From Flavobacterium algicola (lineage in GTDB: Bacteria; Bacteroidota; Bacteroidia; Flavobacteriales; Flavobacteriaceae): DNA of 64,000 nucleotides. The stretch is from NCBI RefSeq assembly GCF_022399565.1, contig NZ_JAJTUT010000003.1, positions 744,001 to 808,000 of the forward strand. Direction: 5' to 3'. Every line of letters starts with the position of its first letter. Within the stretch, counting starts at the first letter, position 1. A program made the position numbers and the translations under genes. The notes under the pieces are model-generated. The model was not told where the DNA came from and ran no database searches. It was given only the letters and a program-made list of their open reading frames with translations. Of this stretch, positions 44,038 to 53,166 are shown piece by piece.

Positions 44038-45501
44038 ATGAGCACACAAAATATAAAAACATTAGGAGAATTAAAAGCTTCAGGGTATCAAAGTAAATCG
44101 GTTAAAGATGAATTACGCACAAACCTGATTACTAAAATAAAAACAGGTAAACCAACTTTTGAGGGTGTACATGGCTTTGAAAACACTGTGATCCCAGAGT
44201 TGGAAAGAGCAATATTATCGCGTCACAACATCAATTTTCTTGGTTTACGAGGTCAAGCAAAAACGAGACTAGCTAGAAAAATGGTAGAATTGCTGGATGA
44301 GTATATTCCTTTTGTAGCTGGGTCAGAGATTAATGATGATCCTTTGAGACCTATTTCTCGTTTTTCTCAAGATTTGATTGCTGAAAAGGGGGATGATACT
44401 CCAATTTCTTGGTTGCATCGCTCTGATCGTTTCTCTGAAAAATTAGCTACTCCAGATGTTACTGTAGCCGATTTGATAGGTGACGTTGACCCAATTAAAG
44501 CAGCAAATCTAAAATTGTCGTATGCAGATGACCGTGTGATTCATTTTGGAATGATTCCGCGTGCAAACCGTTGTATTTTTGTAATTAATGAATTACCTGA
44601 TTTGCAAGCCCGTATTCAAGTAGCCTTGTTTAATATATTGCAAGAAGGGGATATTCAGATTAGAGGATTTAAATTGCGTATGCCACTTGATATCCAGTTT
44701 ATTTTTACTGCGAATCCTGAGGATTATACCAATCGTGGAAGTATTGTTACTCCTTTGAAAGACCGTATTGGTTCTCAGATATTAACGCATTACCCAGAGA
44801 CAGTTCAAATTGCAAGAACCATTACTGAGCAAGAAGCAAAATTAGATGCTACACAGTTGAGTCGAGTACAAGTTCCATCATTGGCAAAAGACTTATTAGA
44901 GCAAATAGGCTTTGAAGCTAGAGATAGTGAATATGTTGATTATAAAAGTGGTGTAAGTGCCAGAATGAGCATCACCGCTTATGAAAACTTATTGAGTACA
45001 GCAGAACGCAGAGCTTTGCTTAACGCAGAGGAAGAAACTACGGTGCGTTTGTCTGACTTTATGGGAGTCATCCCAGCAATTACTGGTAAAGTAGAGTTGG
45101 TGTATGAGGGAGAGCAGGAAGGAGCTGCTTTTGTAGCGCAACATTTATTGGGTGCTGCTATTCAAACTTTGTTCCCGCTGTACTTTCCGAAAATAGAGAA
45201 ACTGGAGAAACCTAATGAGAAAACAACTTACACTGATTTGATTGAATGGTTCTTTGCAGAAAGTGGTTTCGAATTATTGGATGATACGACAGGTGATGAC
45301 TATAAAAATATTTTAAATGCAATTGTTCCATTAGAGATATTAATAAAAAAGTACCAACCGGAACTTGCTGCTGAAGATCATTTGTTTATGAAAGAATTTA
45401 TTTTATGGGCTATGGTTGAATATAAAAAATTAAGTAAAGATCGTATCGCAACTGGATACCAATTTAAAGATATTTACGGAAGCTATATCAGTAAATTATA
45501 A
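44038..45501 (+). CDS. MoxR/ChlI-like AAA+ ATPase with altered Walker motifs
   Basis: 487 residues. AAA+ core about 40-330. The Walker A position reads G69-L-R-G-Q-A-K75-T76, with alanine in place of the last glycine. The Walker B position reads CIFVIN184-E185, with asparagine in place of aspartate. Sensor 1 (FIFTANPEDYTNRG, 222-235), DIQFIF and the arginine-containing KDRIG follow. I recall the same two variations (GLRGQAKT, INELPDL) in many bacterial magnesium-chelatase-like paralogues, so they are probably a subfamily feature rather than decay. Lysine 75 and glutamate 185 are kept, so ATP hydrolysis is still plausible. It follows the VWA gene and precedes a strong terminator. Confidence 0.9.
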   Translation: MSTQNIKTLGELKASGYQSKSVKDELRTNLITKIKTGKPTFEGVHGFENTVIPELERAILSRHNINFLGLRGQAKTRLARKMVELLDEYIPFVAGSEINDDPLRPISRFSQDLIAEKGDDTPISWLHRSDRFSEKLATPDVTVADLIGDVDPIKAANLKLSYADDRVIHFGMIPRANRCIFVINELPDLQARIQVALFNILQEGDIQIRGFKLRMPLDIQFIFTANPEDYTNRGSIVTPLKDRIGSQILTHYPETVQIARTITEQEAKLDATQLSRVQVPSLAKDLLEQIGFEARDSEYVDYKSGVSARMSITAYENLLSTAERRALLNAEEETTVRLSDFMGVIPAITGKVELVYEGEQEGAAFVAQHLLGAAIQTLFPLYFPKIEKLEKPNEKTTYTDLIEWFFAESGFELLDDTTGDDYKNILNAIVPLEILIKKYQPELAAEDHLFMKEFILWAMVEYKKLSKDRIATGYQFKDIYGSYISKL

Positions 45502-45521
45502 TAAGACATATCAATTTTTTT

Positions 45522-45559
45522 AAAACCTGATTCGGATCTCTTTCTGAATCAGGTTTTTT
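45522..45559 (+). terminator. Rho-independent terminator of the VWA/ATPase operon
   Basis: 12-bp perfect stem AAAACCTGATTC/GAATCAGGTTTT (45522-45533 with 45546-45557) followed by T6 and T-rich DNA, 21 bp after the ATPase stop. Confidence 0.85.
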
Positions 45560-45638
45560 ATTTGTGTTAGAAGAAACATTATAATTGAAAAAGAAATGAA
45601 TTGCGTTTAGTTTAATACTTGATTTTAGGAATAAAAAA

Positions 45639-45668
45639 ACCACTCTTAAGACGAAGCTTGAGAGTGGT
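45639..45668 (-). terminator. Rho-independent terminator of amt
   Basis: 12-bp stem with one wobble (ACCACTCTTAAG at 45639-45650, pairing 45657-45668), loop ACGAAG. An A-run on the + strand gives the minus-strand T-run. Confidence 0.85.
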
Positions 45669-45692
45669 ATTTTTATGATGTTAAACTAATTG

Positions 45693-47000
45693 TTACAGGT
45701 ATTCTCCGTGCTGAGAGATATCCAGTCCTAATTCTTCCTTGTCTTCAGTTACACGTAGCGGTGTAATTTTATTTACAATGAAAAATAGGGCATAAGATCC
45801 TAGGAAAGCAAATACAGATACAATTACTAGAGCTGTTAATTGGGTAATAAATAATGTAGTGTCTCCAAAAATTAAACCTTGATTATCGCCTACGGCAGGG
45901 TTAATAGCATTTGAAGCAAATACACCAGTTAATAACATACCTACCATTCCACCAACACCGTGACAAGCAAATACATCAAGCGCATCATCAATTTTGCCTT
46001 TAGGGAAAAGACTAACCATATAGTTACTTACAATACTACTGAAGATACCTATAAAAATTGCATGTGGAATACTTACGAATCCTGCGGCAGGAGTGATTGC
46101 AACTAGTCCAACTACGGTTCCTATACAAGCACCCATAGCAGAAACTTTATGTCCTAAAATTTTGTCCATAAAAATCCACGCCATTCCAGCAGCAGCAGCA
46201 GCAACAGTAGTTGTTCCTAAAGCTTGTACTGCCAGTCCATTGGCTCCTAATGAAGATCCAGCATTGAAGCCAAACCAACCAAACCATAATAATCCAGTTC
46301 CTAACAATACATAAGTGATGCGAGCAGGATTTACTTTTTGAATCCTTCTTTTTCCTAGAAACATAGCGCCCGCTAATGCAGCCCATCCTGCACTCATGTG
46401 TACTACTGTACCTCCTGCAAAATCAAGAACACCCATTTTAAAGAATAGTCCATCCTCATGCCATGTCATATGACAAAGTGGAGTGTAAATAAATAGTGTA
46501 AATAGCACCATAAATAACATATATGCCCAGAAGCGAATTCGTTCTGCAAATGCACCAGTAATCAATGCAGGTGTAATAATTGCAAATTTGGCCTGAAATA
46601 AAGCAAATAATAAAAAGGGTATAGTTCCCCAAGCAGTATGAATATCAACATTTTGAAACATAAAATAATCAGCTGGATTTCCGATAAATCCACCTATACT
46701 TGTTCCAAATGACAAACTAAATGCAACTAAAATCCAAAGAAGTGTTACAACTAACATTGCCATGAAACTTTGCAACATTGTGCTAATGACATTTTTTTTA
46801 CCAACCATTCCACCATAAAAGAAACCGAGCCCAGGCGTCATAATAAGCACAAGAGCGGTGGCAACAATCATCCATGCTGTATCACCAGTATCAAAGACTG
46901 GTTCTTCTGCAGGGGCGACAATTGGTGATAGAATAAAAGTAGAAAATAACGTTAGAACTGACAGTGCGATTAAGATCACACTAAGAATAATTTTTCTCAT
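45693..47000 (-). CDS. amt: Ammonium transporter Amt
   Basis: 435 residues from the ATG at 47000 (MRKIILSVILIALSVLTLF); an upstream in-frame ATG at 47060 adds 20 residues without a signal-like character and lies beyond a probable -7 box. N-terminal hydrophobic signal-like helix, then 11 membrane helices. Amt landmarks: DTAWMIVATALVLIMTPGLGFFYGGMV, FAKFAIITPALITGAFAERIRF, DFAGGTVVHMSAGWAALAGA (the GGTVVH histidine of the pore) and HGVGGMVGMLLTGVF. It conducts ammonium across the inner membrane. No GlnK/PII gene follows, unlike many bacteria. Confidence 0.95.
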   Translation of the reverse strand: MRKIILSVILIALSVLTLFSTFILSPIVAPAEEPVFDTGDTAWMIVATALVLIMTPGLGFFYGGMVGKKNVISTMLQSFMAMLVVTLLWILVAFSLSFGTSIGGFIGNPADYFMFQNVDIHTAWGTIPFLLFALFQAKFAIITPALITGAFAERIRFWAYMLFMVLFTLFIYTPLCHMTWHEDGLFFKMGVLDFAGGTVVHMSAGWAALAGAMFLGKRRIQKVNPARITYVLLGTGLLWFGWFGFNAGSSLGANGLAVQALGTTTVAAAAAGMAWIFMDKILGHKVSAMGACIGTVVGLVAITPAAGFVSIPHAIFIGIFSSIVSNYMVSLFPKGKIDDALDVFACHGVGGMVGMLLTGVFASNAINPAVGDNQGLIFGDTTLFITQLTALVIVSVFAFLGSYALFFIVNKITPLRVTEDKEELGLDISQHGEYL

Positions 47001-47369
47001 ACAATTTTTAAAATTAGGTGTAGTTTTTTGCGAAGTTATAGAAATATTAAATACACCCATAAAAAATAAGGGGCATAAGTTTATTTTTTGTTAAAAATAT
47101 AACTTGCACCCCTATTAATATGGCTTTTATACGAAAAAATATGAATTTGTGATTCTTTTATTGTGGTTTCGAACTGAATTTTTAATAATTATTAGTAGCA
47201 GTACTCACTGATGTACTACTTATATATGAGCAATGTCTACTAATTGAATTTAAACTCTGAGCAGACAAATTAAGCTATTACTGAAGAATGCTTAGCTTCC
47301 AGTATTTGCACGGAAATCATTATTTGAGTTCAAAATTATGGATGATATATCATGGTTGGTTAATAAAGT
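47001..47369. other. Intergenic region upstream of amt
   Basis: 369 bp without a gene between amt and the racemase operon. A near-consensus minus-strand -7 box TAACTTCG (47031-47038) lies 31 bp upstream of amt. One weak AGTAC/GTACT hairpin lies near 47200-47217. No repeat or small gene seen. Confidence 0.4.
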
Positions 47370-48443
47370 CTAACTAACTACTTTTTCGATATAATCAGAA
47401 TTTAATAAGTACAGGGCACCCATATATTGCAATTTAAAACTAACTAAATCTCCTATTTTATAATCCTTGTCAGAATTTGAAATATCGATGACTAGCATAT
47501 CTGAACTAGCGTCAACAATTGTAATTTTATCATCTTCTGCTTTCAGATATTGTGGTTGCATGTCAAGCAGACCTATGTCGAGTATTGCTCGTAATGAACT
47601 GCTGCTAAAATCTACATTTGAATCTACTGTAAATGACTTTCCTGCTACATTTTCGCCCAATTCACCAGTTGGAGTATCTGGTTTTTCTGTAATTTCAATA
47701 ATTTCTGCAAAAAGTTTAAATACATCGTTGTGCATGCCTTCCATGGTTTTACCCGTAAAAAGATCTTTACCAAAAAACAAAGCTTCCCCAATTCTAAAAT
47801 GATTAACAGCCATTGGTCTGGCGTTTTTCAAAATCAACGGTACTGCTACCGATGTTCCACCAGAAACCCAAGGAATAGTGATATCAAATTTTGCTTCTAT
47901 AAGCTGCTTGTAAAGACTTAACTGGATTAATTTATCTTGGGTAGGCATAACACCGCTCAAGCAATTTAAATTGGTACCAATTCCTCTTATTTCAATATTG
48001 GGTAATTGTAATATATCTCCATAAAAATTAATTAATTCTTCACCCATGACACCTTCACGTAAATCTCCCATCTCAATCATAATAATGATTTTATGGACTT
48101 TATTTTGTCGCTGCGCTTCTTCCGATAATAATTGAATGGTATACTTCTCTGTATTAAAACTCACATCAGCGTAGCGTACAATACGTTCGATACTTCGCTT
48201 TGCTGGTGGTTTGATATAAACCGTCTGAATATCTGGGTTTAATTTCTTTATTTTTTTTAAATTGCTTATGCGCGAATCGTGCATTTCGACCACTCCCAAA
48301 TCCATAATTTCTTGTAAGTAAATGGTGTTACCACATAATATTTTGGTCACTACTCCCCAATCAATAGCTCGGGATGTAAAAATCTCGTTCAAGAACTTAT
48401 AATTTTCTTGTAGTTTATTTCGATATAAATTAATGAAGGCCAT
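47370..48443 (-). CDS. Alanine/ornithine racemase-family PLP enzyme
   Basis: 357 residues, fold-type III PLP barrel with the C-terminal beta domain. The PLP lysine is K34 in WGVVTKILCGN, where ordinary alanine racemase has AVVKANAYGHG. IIIMIEMGDLREGV (phosphate and barrel strand) and IRGIGTNLNCLSGVMPTQDKL match the ornithine racemase/YhfX-type group. These enzymes racemise ornithine, lysine or arginine in other bacteria; substrate is unassigned here. Its start overlaps the alr stop by 1 bp (TAATG), and it is the last gene of the five-gene operon. The region after it shows no terminator. Confidence 0.87.
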   Translation of the reverse strand: MAFINLYRNKLQENYKFLNEIFTSRAIDWGVVTKILCGNTIYLQEIMDLGVVEMHDSRISNLKKIKKLNPDIQTVYIKPPAKRSIERIVRYADVSFNTEKYTIQLLSEEAQRQNKVHKIIIMIEMGDLREGVMGEELINFYGDILQLPNIEIRGIGTNLNCLSGVMPTQDKLIQLSLYKQLIEAKFDITIPWVSGGTSVAVPLILKNARPMAVNHFRIGEALFFGKDLFTGKTMEGMHNDVFKLFAEIIEITEKPDTPTGELGENVAGKSFTVDSNVDFSSSSLRAILDIGLLDMQPQYLKAEDDKITIVDASSDMLVIDISNSDKDYKIGDLVSFKLQYMGALYLLNSDYIEKVVS

Positions 48444-49594
48444 TATTGTATGGTTTTTCTTGGAATTGTTTTGGAAATTCGTGTAAGTAATTCGTAATTG
48501 AGCTGGTTGCTTAAATCACTAAAAGATGCCACCGAGACAGTCATATCGCCTTGTTTTCCTATTAGTATAACTTCATCTTCCTTCTTCACATTTCCGATGT
48601 CGGTAATATCTACCGTCATCATATTCATGTTTACAGAACCAACCACTACGCAGCGGTAGCCATTTATGATTACTCGCCCTTGATTACTCAAAGAACGACT
48701 ATAACCATGAGAATAACCTATCGGAATTACAGCTATCGTCATCTTTCTTTCGGCTAGAAAACTAGTTCCGTAGCCTATAAATTCTCCCGCATTTACTTTT
48801 TTGATGTTCATGATTTTTGTTTTCCAAGTAATCACGCGACTTAGCGGGTCTATTTTGCTTTTTTTACTGTTGAGGTAATTAACAAAAACCTCTGGACTAG
48901 GCCACAAACCATACTGCATAATACCAATACGTACCAAATCCATCCTAGTTTCAGGAAACATCATAGACGCCGCAGAACAAGCCGAATGTTTTATTTCGGG
49001 TTTCAGACCGTTGTCACCCAAGTATTCGTAAGCTTCTTCAAAACGTTTAATCTGTTTGTGAATTCGGTAATAATTAGCGATGCTTTCTGCTCCTGCATAA
49101 TGTGTACAAAGACCTATGAAATCAATTTGCTCTTTTTCTTTTTTTAGAATCGAAATAACTGTAGTTAATTCTTTTTTATCAAAACCGGTACGATTCATAC
49201 CAGTTTCAATTTCGATATGAATTTTCGCTGTTCTCTTTAAAATTTTTGCACTTTTGATAGCATTACTGAGTCGGTGCTTATCGAACACAAAGAACTGAAT
49301 GTCATTGGCGATTACCCAATCCATATCTTCATCAGAAACAAGACCGAGTACCATAATTGTAACTTTGTCACCCAATTTAGCATGCACTATTTTAGCTTCT
49401 TCAACATCGAATACTGAAAAATGCTGAATACCGCATTCATTTGCCATGCTTACAAATTCGGCCAAACCATGACCATAAGCGTTTCCTTTTACAACAGATG
49501 AAAGTACAGTTTTTTTACCAAATGTTTTTTGTAAAAAGGCAATATTGTTTTGTAAAGCAGTTCGGCTTATTTCAATTGTCGAATTAGTGTGCAT
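48443..49594 (-). CDS. Alanine racemase-family enzyme (Alr)
   Basis: 383 residues from the ATG at 49594 (MHTNSTIEISRTALQNN); a longer frame to 49726 lies within the preceding gene. PLP lysine is K36 in VVKGNAYGHGLAEF, followed by the barrel strands (HIEIETGMNRTGFD, CTHYAGAES) and the C-terminal tyrosine of FIGYGTSFLAERKMTIAVIPIGYSHGYSR. The last motif has H where typical Alr has D (GYADGYSR). Flavobacteria usually carry their cell-wall Alr fused to MurF, so this separate copy is probably catabolic or a broad-specificity racemase; that is inference. It overlaps the M20 gene end by 11 bp. Confidence 0.9.
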   Translation of the reverse strand: MHTNSTIEISRTALQNNIAFLQKTFGKKTVLSSVVKGNAYGHGLAEFVSMANECGIQHFSVFDVEEAKIVHAKLGDKVTIMVLGLVSDEDMDWVIANDIQFFVFDKHRLSNAIKSAKILKRTAKIHIEIETGMNRTGFDKKELTTVISILKKEKEQIDFIGLCTHYAGAESIANYYRIHKQIKRFEEAYEYLGDNGLKPEIKHSACSAASMMFPETRMDLVRIGIMQYGLWPSPEVFVNYLNSKKSKIDPLSRVITWKTKIMNIKKVNAGEFIGYGTSFLAERKMTIAVIPIGYSHGYSRSLSNQGRVIINGYRCVVVGSVNMNMMTVDITDIGNVKKEDEVILIGKQGDMTVSVASFSDLSNQLNYELLTRISKTIPRKTIQ

Positions 49595-50738
49595 CGGTAA
49601 TTTGTTTTGCAATTTGATGAAAGATTGCAACCCCAGTCGTAATAATATCATCTGGAAAATCGTAATCTGGATTGTGCAGGGCAGGAGTATCTGTACCAGA
49701 GCCCAAGCCGAACATTGCACCCGCATATAGTTTTGTGAAAATTCCGAAATCTTCTCCCCATGTAAAAGGAAATTCCTTCTCTATAAGTTCAAAATCATTA
49801 TTCTTTGCTGCTTGTCTTACATAATCGACTGCCTCGTCATTATTCTCATTAGCATGAAAGCTTTGGGTCCAACTAATTTTAATATCCAAATGGTATTTTC
49901 TGGCAATTGCTGTAGCTGTATTTTCTAGATTGGCTTCGATAATTTTCATTTGTTCGTTGCTATCGCTACGTACTGTAAAATGCGTTTGACCTCTTCCTGC
50001 AGAAACACCGTATGCTTTTGAACCCATTTTTGAATAAATAGGAGTAATCAAGCAAAAGTCTGGTTGCGAGATGTCTGTCTGCATTTGTCCCAAAAATGAC
50101 GCTGTAATTTCAGCCAAAGCCAAAGCCGGATTGATCCCTTTTTCGGGTTCACCCGCATGAGAAGTTTTACCTTTCAATTTAATGATGATACTATTCACCG
50201 CACAAGTAAAAGTGCTATTTTTTACTAATATCTGATTTTTTGGATAGCTTGGTAAATTATGCAAAGCAAATATAAAGTCGGGTTCAAGTGCTCTAAATCG
50301 CATATCTGGAACAATGCGCACGACTCCTTTCCCATTTTCTTCTGCAGGTTGAAAAAGCAAAACTACTTTTCCTGTTTCAGGCCTATTGACATGCAATTGT
50401 GTTGCTAGTCCGCAAAGTATGGTCATATGTCCATCATGACCGCATTTGTGTGACACACCTGCATAAACAGATTGGTGGTCAAATGTATTGACTTCTTGGA
50501 TAGGTAATGCATCAAGCTCGGCTCGAAATATAACTGTTTTACCTTTTGCTTTTCCATTATAGATCGCTAGAATACCTGTTTCTCCCACTTCGGTAATTAA
50601 ATCGTCAGGAGGATAGTTTTCGAGAAAACTAATAATTCTTTTAGCTGTATTCTTTTCTTTCAGAGCTGTCTCAGGGTGCTTGTGCAAATCTTTACGTAAA
50701 GCAATTAATTCAGGTGTATTTAAAAGGAAATTTTCCAT
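49584..50738 (-). CDS. M20-family amidohydrolase (N-acyl-amino-acid hydrolase-like)
   Basis: 384 residues. The dinuclear metal site of the M20D/hippurate hydrolase group is complete: C99-x-H101-D102-x-H104 in SHKCGHDGHM, the E133-E134 pair in FQPAEENGKG, the DLHKHPE start motif (17-23), and the later ALHNLPSYP and ALHNPDYDFPDD. A dimerisation (lid) domain sits about 185-290 (IIIKLKGKTSHAGEPEKGINPA). These enzymes split N-acyl, often N-acetyl or aryl, amino acids, with some acting on auxin conjugates or diaminopimelate esters. The neighbouring racemases and symporter suggest an N-acylated amino acid substrate. Confidence 0.92.
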   Translation of the reverse strand: MENFLLNTPELIALRKDLHKHPETALKEKNTAKRIISFLENYPPDDLITEVGETGILAIYNGKAKGKTVIFRAELDALPIQEVNTFDHQSVYAGVSHKCGHDGHMTILCGLATQLHVNRPETGKVVLLFQPAEENGKGVVRIVPDMRFRALEPDFIFALHNLPSYPKNQILVKNSTFTCAVNSIIIKLKGKTSHAGEPEKGINPALALAEITASFLGQMQTDISQPDFCLITPIYSKMGSKAYGVSAGRGQTHFTVRSDSNEQMKIIEANLENTATAIARKYHLDIKISWTQSFHANENNDEAVDYVRQAAKNNDFELIEKEFPFTWGEDFGIFTKLYAGAMFGLGSGTDTPALHNPDYDFPDDIITTGVAIFHQIAKQITDAH

Positions 50739-50747
50739 TCGGTTATT

Positions 50748-51182
50748 TTATTTTATAAGACGCATTTCTAGGTATTTATTACTAAAGCCTAGACTTTCAT
50801 ATAGTTTTTTTGCAGGGTTATTTGGTTCTACATGCAAAGCAATATCACCTTCAGTACTATCAATAGCTTTTTGCATTATTTTTTTACCATACCCTTTTCC
50901 ACGTTGACTATTGTCTACCGCGATGTAGACCAAGATATTTTCTGGAATAAAGCCATTCATACCTGTTGTATTCAATACAGTAATTCCGACAATCTTATCA
51001 TCATCTATTCCTACTATAACATTTCCTCCCTTATCTGGGTTCATTGCATAAGCTAGACATTTTAAGATGTCTTCAATTTTGTCGCCGTATTCCTCAAGGT
51101 GAGTAAATAGAAATTGTGCAATAACATTATTGGTAATTTCTTTGTCTTCTCCCGTATTGCTATTAAATATTTTGAATTCCAT
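50748..51182 (-). CDS. GNAT-family acetyltransferase
   Basis: 144 residues from the ATG at 51182 (MEFKIFNSNTGEDKEI); a longer frame to 51269 lies within the symporter gene. The acetyl-CoA-binding motif A is NSQRGKGYGKKIMQKAI (R/Q-x-x-G-x-G/A), preceded by the beta strand ENILVYIAVD and followed by ALHVEPNNPAKKLYESLGF. It overlaps the symporter gene by 20 bp and is 9 bp from the amidohydrolase, so it belongs to the operon. GNATs can acetylate amines or amino acids; the opposing M20 deacylase makes an amino acid derivative a possible substrate (inference). Confidence 0.88.
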   Translation of the reverse strand: MEFKIFNSNTGEDKEITNNVIAQFLFTHLEEYGDKIEDILKCLAYAMNPDKGGNVIVGIDDDKIVGITVLNTTGMNGFIPENILVYIAVDNSQRGKGYGKKIMQKAIDSTEGDIALHVEPNNPAKKLYESLGFSNKYLEMRLIK

Positions 51183-52635
51183 TTTGATTTTCTTTTTTAT
51201 TAGTGTGATAAATTGATAGTGCCACAAACACAATAAGTGATATACTAATACCGTAGGCATTTGCATCAAGATGCTCCGGTAAATGTATTCCTAAAGGTAA
51301 TTCATTTTTAGTTACAATAAGAGCAATTGTGGTAGTTCCTCCTAATAGCATGCTCCAAAATGCGGCAATAGGGTGGCTTTTTTTCCAGAATAAAGCACCA
51401 AGAACAGGGACAAATAAACCTGAAACCATAAAAGCATAGGAGTAAAGCATAAGTTCTAACACATTTTGCATTTGTGAAGCGAGTAGAATTGCAAAAACTC
51501 CCACAATCAAAGTGACAATCTGCGAAAGTTGCAGTTCTTTTTTATGTGTCATTTCTTTTTTCGAAAATTTAGCAAGAATATCGGTAACTATATTTCCTGA
51601 AGCAGCCATTAAGCAACTATCTGCGGTCGACAGAATAGCCGAAAAATAGGAGGAGAGCATCAATCCCATTAGTCCTACGGGTAAAATAGTGGCTAGTAAA
51701 ATAGGAAGTCCCATTTCGCTATCCATTCCATTGGCATCTGTAATTCCGGCAAACATACCTTGATTAGCAGCCACTTTGGCCAAAAGGCCTAGTGTTACTC
51801 CCATGAATGCCATTATCGGCCATTCAAAAGCACCAGCAATAAGCCATGCCTTCTTCGCTTCTTTTTCTCCTTTACTCGCATATATACGTTGGTACAATGT
51901 CATTCCCACAAACCAAATCGGAATAATAGTTATTGACCAATTGAATATCTGATAACCCGAAATATTAGTCAACGATAAATATTCTGGTGCGAGTGAACTT
52001 TCTATAGCATCATAACCACCAACTGCATTATAAGCCATTGGAATTCCGATAAATACTAGTCCACAGATTAAAATTGTCCATTGAATGGTATCTGTATAAA
52101 TTACCGCTTTTAAACCTCCGATGGCCGTATAGACTACAGCAATCAATCCCATTACTATTAATGCCGTTTGAAGATTTAACCCCTCGATAGTTGCCGAAGC
52201 TAATTTGGCACCTGCTAAAACTTGTGAGCTAGTAAAACCGATATACCCTATAGCCGATATAATTCCTGCCAACAAAGCTACTTTGGCGGAATAGTAATGT
52301 TCGAATAATTGGGGAAACGTAAAAAACTTGTGCTTGTGGCCAAGCTCACTTACTTTTGGAATTAGGAAAACAGCACTTAGCCAAGCACCTAGTAATCCTG
52401 TGAACAACATCCAGGAACCAGAAAGCCCCATTGTAAAGCCAAGACCACCTAGCCCTATAGAGAATCCTCCTCCAACATCTGTAGCAACAACCGATAAACC
52501 GATGTGCCAACTACTCATGTTACGACCGCTGACGTAAAAATCCTCTGCAGTTTTGTTTTTTTTGAAAAAATAAAAGCCTACGCCAAGCATTGCCAGCATA
52601 TAAACGACAAAGATTAAATAATCAATTAGTTGCAT
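51163..52635 (-). CDS. Sodium:solute symporter (SSS family)
   Basis: 490 residues, about 13 membrane helices. The N-terminus has the SSF pattern (DYLIFVVYMLAMLGVGFYFFKKNKTAEDFYVSGRNMSSWHIGLSVVATDVGGG), and VYTAIGGLKAVIYTDTIQWTILICG is the SSF consensus for helices 5-6. This group imports sugars, amino acids, pantothenate, or acylated compounds with sodium. Here, context favours an amino acid or N-acyl amino acid. It is the first gene of the operon and is preceded by a 180-nt leader with two candidate -7 boxes. Confidence 0.92.
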   Translation of the reverse strand: MQLIDYLIFVVYMLAMLGVGFYFFKKNKTAEDFYVSGRNMSSWHIGLSVVATDVGGGFSIGLGGLGFTMGLSGSWMLFTGLLGAWLSAVFLIPKVSELGHKHKFFTFPQLFEHYYSAKVALLAGIISAIGYIGFTSSQVLAGAKLASATIEGLNLQTALIVMGLIAVVYTAIGGLKAVIYTDTIQWTILICGLVFIGIPMAYNAVGGYDAIESSLAPEYLSLTNISGYQIFNWSITIIPIWFVGMTLYQRIYASKGEKEAKKAWLIAGAFEWPIMAFMGVTLGLLAKVAANQGMFAGITDANGMDSEMGLPILLATILPVGLMGLMLSSYFSAILSTADSCLMAASGNIVTDILAKFSKKEMTHKKELQLSQIVTLIVGVFAILLASQMQNVLELMLYSYAFMVSGLFVPVLGALFWKKSHPIAAFWSMLLGGTTTIALIVTKNELPLGIHLPEHLDANAYGISISLIVFVALSIYHTNKKENQNGIQNI

Positions 52636-53166
52636 TATTTGATATTTTCAGATTATTGATACGCCTGTAATTGGAATTTTTCCAAAGGCAACGAGTGCAG
52701 CATGCTACACATAGTGAAGGTATTTCAGATTGATATCGATGTATAGAAATCGTAGAATGCTAATGTGATTAATTGAATAATTACCACTTTTAAGCGCTGA
52801 AAACCGTATAAACTCGTGCAAAGGTACAGAATTATATGTAAAAAGCTAGCAAAAGTACAATCTGTACAAATTCATTTCTATGATTTCAGTAACACATATT
52901 GCAATTTACTAATGCTATGGCTTAGATTTTATAAATCATTAAGGATAAGGTTTTTTGTGTTTCTACAAAATAGTATTGAAAGAGATTTATAACACTTACT
53001 GTAAGGATATAAATAGCTTTTATAGATCCAAAATGTTGTCTTACAGTTTAATATCTCTCTTTCTTTTTATTAAAAATTAATCAATTATTTATTTTTCATC
53101 GTATGTATTTTTTATAAGATTTATCTATATTTTTATGAGATATAAATCCTTTGTAAATTATCTCTC
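52636..53166. other. Intergenic region between the symporter operon and comM
   Basis: 531 bp without a gene. The half nearest the symporter is an untranslated leader holding a GCAGCATGCTAC palindrome near 52697-52710 and no recognised riboswitch. The half nearest comM (52870-53166) is strongly AT-rich with no exact TAnnTTTG box upstream of comM. Confidence 0.5.
52818..52856 (-). promoter_or_regulatory. Promoter region of the symporter/racemase operon (two -7 boxes)
   Basis: Minus-strand TACCTTTG (52818-52825) preceded at 23 bp by TTTG (52849-52852). A second exact -7, TACTTTTG (52849-52856), overlaps that TTTG. Use of the first gives a leader of about 175 nt before the symporter ATG. Confidence 0.6.

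Noticed and set aside
47467..47802. 111-codon + strand open frame opposite the ornithine-racemase-like gene
   Set aside because: Shadow of the conserved gene; serine-rich composition typical of antisense frames.
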